Of a DNA stretch of 64,000 bases, positions 60,766 to 64,000 are shown in pieces. The notes below the pieces were generated by a model. That model was not told the DNA's origin and did not search any database. It worked only from the letters and a program-made list of their open reading frames with translations. Numbering within the stretch: position 1 is the stretch's first letter; each line of letters opens with the position of its first letter. The stretch is from Chalciporus piperatus (taxonomy: Eukaryota > Basidiomycota > Agaricomycetes > Boletales > Boletaceae): the NCBI GenBank assembly GCA_038093975.1, contig JBBPTG010000096.1:34839-98838 (forward strand), read 5' to 3'. The translations under genes were made by a program, and so were the position numbers.

Positions 60766-63109
60766 AAGACGCTCGAAGAAATCGAGCAGGAGGTCTCGAG
60801 ACCGCGAAAGGGCATCGAAACTGATCAGGGAGCGATGGAGATCGTTGCGAAAGCAGAGCAATAAGTATGTTAAATTCAATCCATTTATGTACAATATGCA
60901 ATGGATAGTGTACCAATTGACCATGACTGTCTACGACTGCCAGTGACTGTCGGCAGTAAATTGGTCTGGGTGCAGAAATAGACATAGCTGTGGGCAGTTA
61001 GTATCTGATGGCGTCTGTCCGACTGCAGCAACTGCATGCAGTCGCCTCAGACAGGTGACCTTTTCCTGATGTATTGAATCTAGATAGATATTGCGCCCAG
61101 CGCGCTTGTCGTCGGTTGAGATCTTGTCTCGTCATGAACCACTGCAGGTTTGCGTGGTCGTTCCATATCTCAAACTGATGTCTAGCACCGTCTAGGTAAT
61201 GTCGCCATTGCTCTAGTGCCTGAATGACTGAGAGCATTTCTTTATCGGCGATAGGATAATTCCGCTCTTGCGGAGTCATGGAATGAGATGAATAGGCAAC
61301 TGGGTGCCATTTGTCTTCTTTCAGAATAGATAAGACTGCGCCTGTTGCGTAATTAGATGCATCGCATTCTAAGCGGAATTGACAAGTGCCATCAGGGAAG
61401 GCGAGTATGGGGGCTGAGGTGAAACTCTTTTTCAGCGTATCAAACGCTATTTGACATTTGTCATCCCATATGAAGGCTTGTTCCTTTTTGGTTAGGTCAT
61501 TGAGAGGACGTGCGACTTGCGCGTAGTCTTGAATGAACCTTCGATAGAATTTTGCTAAACCTAGGAAGCTTCTTACGCCTTTGACGTTCTTCGGTTCTGG
61601 CCATTCCAGTATGGCTGTGACTTTGGATTGATCCATTTTTATCCCATCTTTTCCTACGATCATTCCAAGGAATTCTACCTCTGATACGCGGAAATTGCAT
61701 TTTTCGGGTTTCACGAATAGGTCATTTTCTTCTAGTCTGTGAAGAACTTCAAGCACGATTTTGTCATGTTCTGCCTGATTTTCTGTTTTGGTAAAGATCA
61801 TTAAATCGTCTATGTAGACGACGAGCACGTCTTCCATGTCTGCGAAGATCTCGTTCATCATCGCTTGGAATGTGCCGGGGGAGTTACAGAGACCGAAGTA
61901 CATGACTCGGGGTTCAAAAGAACCACGGAAGCAAACGAAGGCAGCTTTCCATTCATCGCCTTCTTTGATGCGAACGTTGTTGTATCCCCATCTGAGATCC
62001 ATCTTTGTGAATAATTGAGCTCCTTTGAGCTTGTCGACGAGTTGGCCGATCAACGGTAATGGATAGTTATTTTTGACCGTGTGTTCATTTAGGTAACGGT
62101 AATCCTGTACCATGCGTTTACGTCCATCCTTTTTAGGGACAAAGAAGACTGGTGACGTTTGGGGGGATTTAGAAGGCGCGATGTAGCCCTTCTTGAGCTG
62201 ATCATCGATGAAGTCGCTGACTTCCTTCTGTTCTGTTTCCGAAAGTGGTATCAGTCTACCCTTTTTAGGTTTGAACGTCTCTTTCAGATCAATAGCGTGA
62301 TCCCACGGCTTGCGTAAGGGCATGCGCTCTGATTCTCCTTTAGAGAACACCTTGAGGAATTTGTGGTACTCTTTTGGGACCATTTCCTCCACGGTCTTTT
62401 CCTTTTCTTTGGGAATTTGCGCATCAAGCGCATGGATAGCGGAGTATGAAGAATACTGGGAATCTCGTTCCTGGTGATCTGGATCTTGGATATCTAGGTT
62501 TGGCCTTTCTTGGAGTAGGGCACACGTGTGTGGGCAACGAGTCATCTTGACTGTTCCCTTACTCCAGTTAATGTCCGGATTATGACGTTTCAGCCACAAG
62601 AATCCGAGTATGAAGGCGTTCTTGCCGAGATCTGTGACCTCCGCAGTGACTTCTTCGCGGTGTCCTTCGTAATCTAGCACTAGCTCAGCTGAGTGCGTAA
62701 TAGAACCAGCGGAATTCCTTGTTCCGTCCACGTTGTAAACGGGAATTGCATGACGTAACTTTGTCAAGGGAATATGATGTGATTTCGCCCACTGGCGATC
62801 TATAAATATGGCATTTGCTCCTGAGTCAAGGAGTGCCGTAAGTGGAATGAATGTCCGACTTGTTTCAGGACGAATTTTGATTGCGAGAAGTATTTCGCGT
62901 TCCGGCGCGAACGAGCGCACGAAAGCATTGTCTGGGATTTGTGTGGGAGAGGGAGAAATAGAGGAATTAAGCACCCGTGTAACGCCCGGGCCGAGCCCAT
63001 CAAGGGACTCCTCTGTCGGCAAAGTAATATTGGAAACTAATGTGTCATCCGTGTCAACATCGACGGAGTTTTCTATTTCTAGCGGTCCGTAGCTGTTACG
63101 ATCACTCAT

Positions 63110-64000
63110 TCTTTTCTTCTTTGTTACCTTGTACTAAGTCCTAGTCGCTGGTTCAAGTCCTGCCTAGGCCTCTTATTTCTTACCTTGCTTTAGTCAGCGA
63201 ACATTCCTAAATGTTCTTTCACCTTCCACGCTTCGTCATCGCTGACTCGTATACTTACCGAGCATGACTCATTCCTATTCGTCATGACTTGTTCTTACGT
63301 ATTCTGACTTGTTCTATGCCTGCCCTTAACTCGTTTCTTCACTTATATAAACCCTCGAGTTTCCTCCTGTAACCCTAACTTAGACCTACGCAATCTAGCT
63401 TGGTCATTCCTCGCTTCCTTTGAACCCTCTGAGAGTCACCGTCCCACTCTTGAACGGACGCTAGGCCTTAACGTGGACATCCCATCGTTAGGCTACCTTT
63501 GAAACCCTTGTCCTTGACTAGGCTTTTGCGTCTACGCTTTGACCTACCCGGTACAAGCGTAACAAAAGGTCTAAGTTACCCCTGAAGGCTACCCTCGCTG
63601 TAGACCTCCACCATTTCCCAACGACCTCGCCTCGACACCTCTCGCTGTGAAACGACCCAAAACTCGTATTGAGATCAGGTCTACACTATCGCCAAGTGAA
63701 GCGGTTTAGAAGAAGAGAATGGAGAACAACTGAGATAGGACGGTTGAGTCTTGGGGAAAGACCAAGTGAACTAAGCTGGGGTTACCAGCAGTTCCTTGGG
63801 GTTTATATACTATCCTAAGTGTTTGTACATGTTTGTACTAACTATAACTAAATAAGGAGTTACCCTGAACCCATGAGAATAGAAGCGAGATAAGGAGGCT
63901 GTGAAGCATAGCCGAGATAGCGGAGATTAAGTACATGAGGTGAAAGGCTGTGGCATAGCCATGCGCAGCACGGAGATTAACTGTCAAGGTAAGGCAGTGC
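63110..64000 (-). other. Gypsy leader and probable LTR region, borders unresolved
   Basis: No gene here. Minus-strand TATA-like boxes lie at 63341-63350 and 63801-63810, as expected for LTR promoters. A tRNA-related stretch, TAGGCAGGACTTGAACC on the minus strand (about 63148-63164), lies 40-50 bp upstream of pol and may be a primer site. The LTR probably runs past the window edge, so I do not set its ends. Confidence 0.4.

Larger units (their letters stand above)
58920..61071. mobile_element. Element C: CATCAGG-TIR transposon inside gypsy pol
   Basis: The ends are CATCAGGAAAAGGTC at 58920 and its inverse complement ending at 61071, flanked by TA on both sides. Subterminal zones at both ends are dense in short ACTGC/GCAGT motifs. 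Inside are a tRNA-like SINE head and two sets of diverged direct repeats. Long open frames on both strands (59375-60117) overlap one another and show no domain, so I treat them as passenger DNA. Confidence 0.85.
58807..63109 (-). pseudogene. Ty3/gypsy pol, split by element C and cut by the copia LTR
   Basis: Starts at ATG 63109 (MSDRNSYGPLEIENSVDVD). The aspartic protease has LLDSGANAIFID. Reverse transcriptase has LIPLSETEQKEVSDFIDDQL, MVQDYRYLNEHT, MDLRWGYNNVRI and the catalytic VYIDDLMIF. RNase H has LECDASNYATGAVLS and YPIADKEMLSVIQALEQW. At 61072 the frame enters element C. It resumes at 58919 as LWVYKPGPSMAKADALSRRE and ends at the copia LTR (58806), so the integrase is absent. No gag domain is seen upstream. 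The residues on either side of C join in frame once C and one TA are left out. Confidence 0.9.

Noticed and set aside
63139..63165. A tRNA gene ending GGTTCAAGTCCTGCC
   Set aside because: Only the T-arm-like part is present; no D or anticodon arm precedes it. A retroelement primer site is more likely.

Overview
This window looks like nuclear DNA of a basidiomycete fungus, most likely an Agaricomycete. The genes are dense, carry many introns of about 50-60 nt, and alternate strands with short spacers. The conserved proteins are fungal: Dot1, Arp5, Dbp3, a short oxysterol-binding protein and DNA topoisomerase II. The right third holds families typical of Agaricomycete repeats (DUF6589, DUF6532, telomere-type RecQ helicases, copia and gypsy elements).

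Layout. 1-7098 (-): 5' part of a very large UvrD/TRANK1-like helicase gene (copy 1, running off the left edge). 7582-27149: a compact block of housekeeping genes: a Sec4/Rab8 GTPase (+), ARP5 (-), a small coiled-coil protein (+), DOT1 (-), DBP3 (+), an oxysterol-binding protein (+) and a 1920-residue disordered/coiled-coil protein (-). 27330-27625: a decayed copy of the 3' tail of TOP2. 28132-36368 (-): copy 2 of the helicase gene, with an in-frame stop. 36971-42239 (-): intact TOP2. 42992-46484 (+): an MgtA-type P-type ATPase.

46485-64000 is a nested transposon cluster. A RecQ-like helicase (+) converges on a DUF6589 gene (-). The left end of a copia element (gag, primer site and a strikingly palindromic LTR) is inserted in a gypsy pol gene. 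Three elements (A 49883-52066, B 54204-56608, C 58920-61071) share CATCAGG-type inverted termini and each is flanked by a 2-bp direct duplication (CA, GA, TA). A and C interrupt DUF6589 and gypsy pol so exactly that dropping the element and one duplication copy restores the reading frame. A carries captured gene fragments. B carries five 33-42 nt exon-like units in a ~150-bp ladder plus a ~70-bp minisatellite. C carries a tRNA-like SINE head and duplicated passenger DNA.

The two helicase copies are a segmental DNA duplication that keeps its introns. Homology to the copy-2/TOP2 side breaks off near 7490 and resumes at about 27330 in the TOP2 tail remnant. The six or seven housekeeping genes therefore sit inside what was once one continuous duplicated unit. 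Both helicase copies lack the glycines of the Walker A loop, while the other helicase motifs are kept. All exon boundaries were read by eye from splice sites; I ran no alignments or searches.
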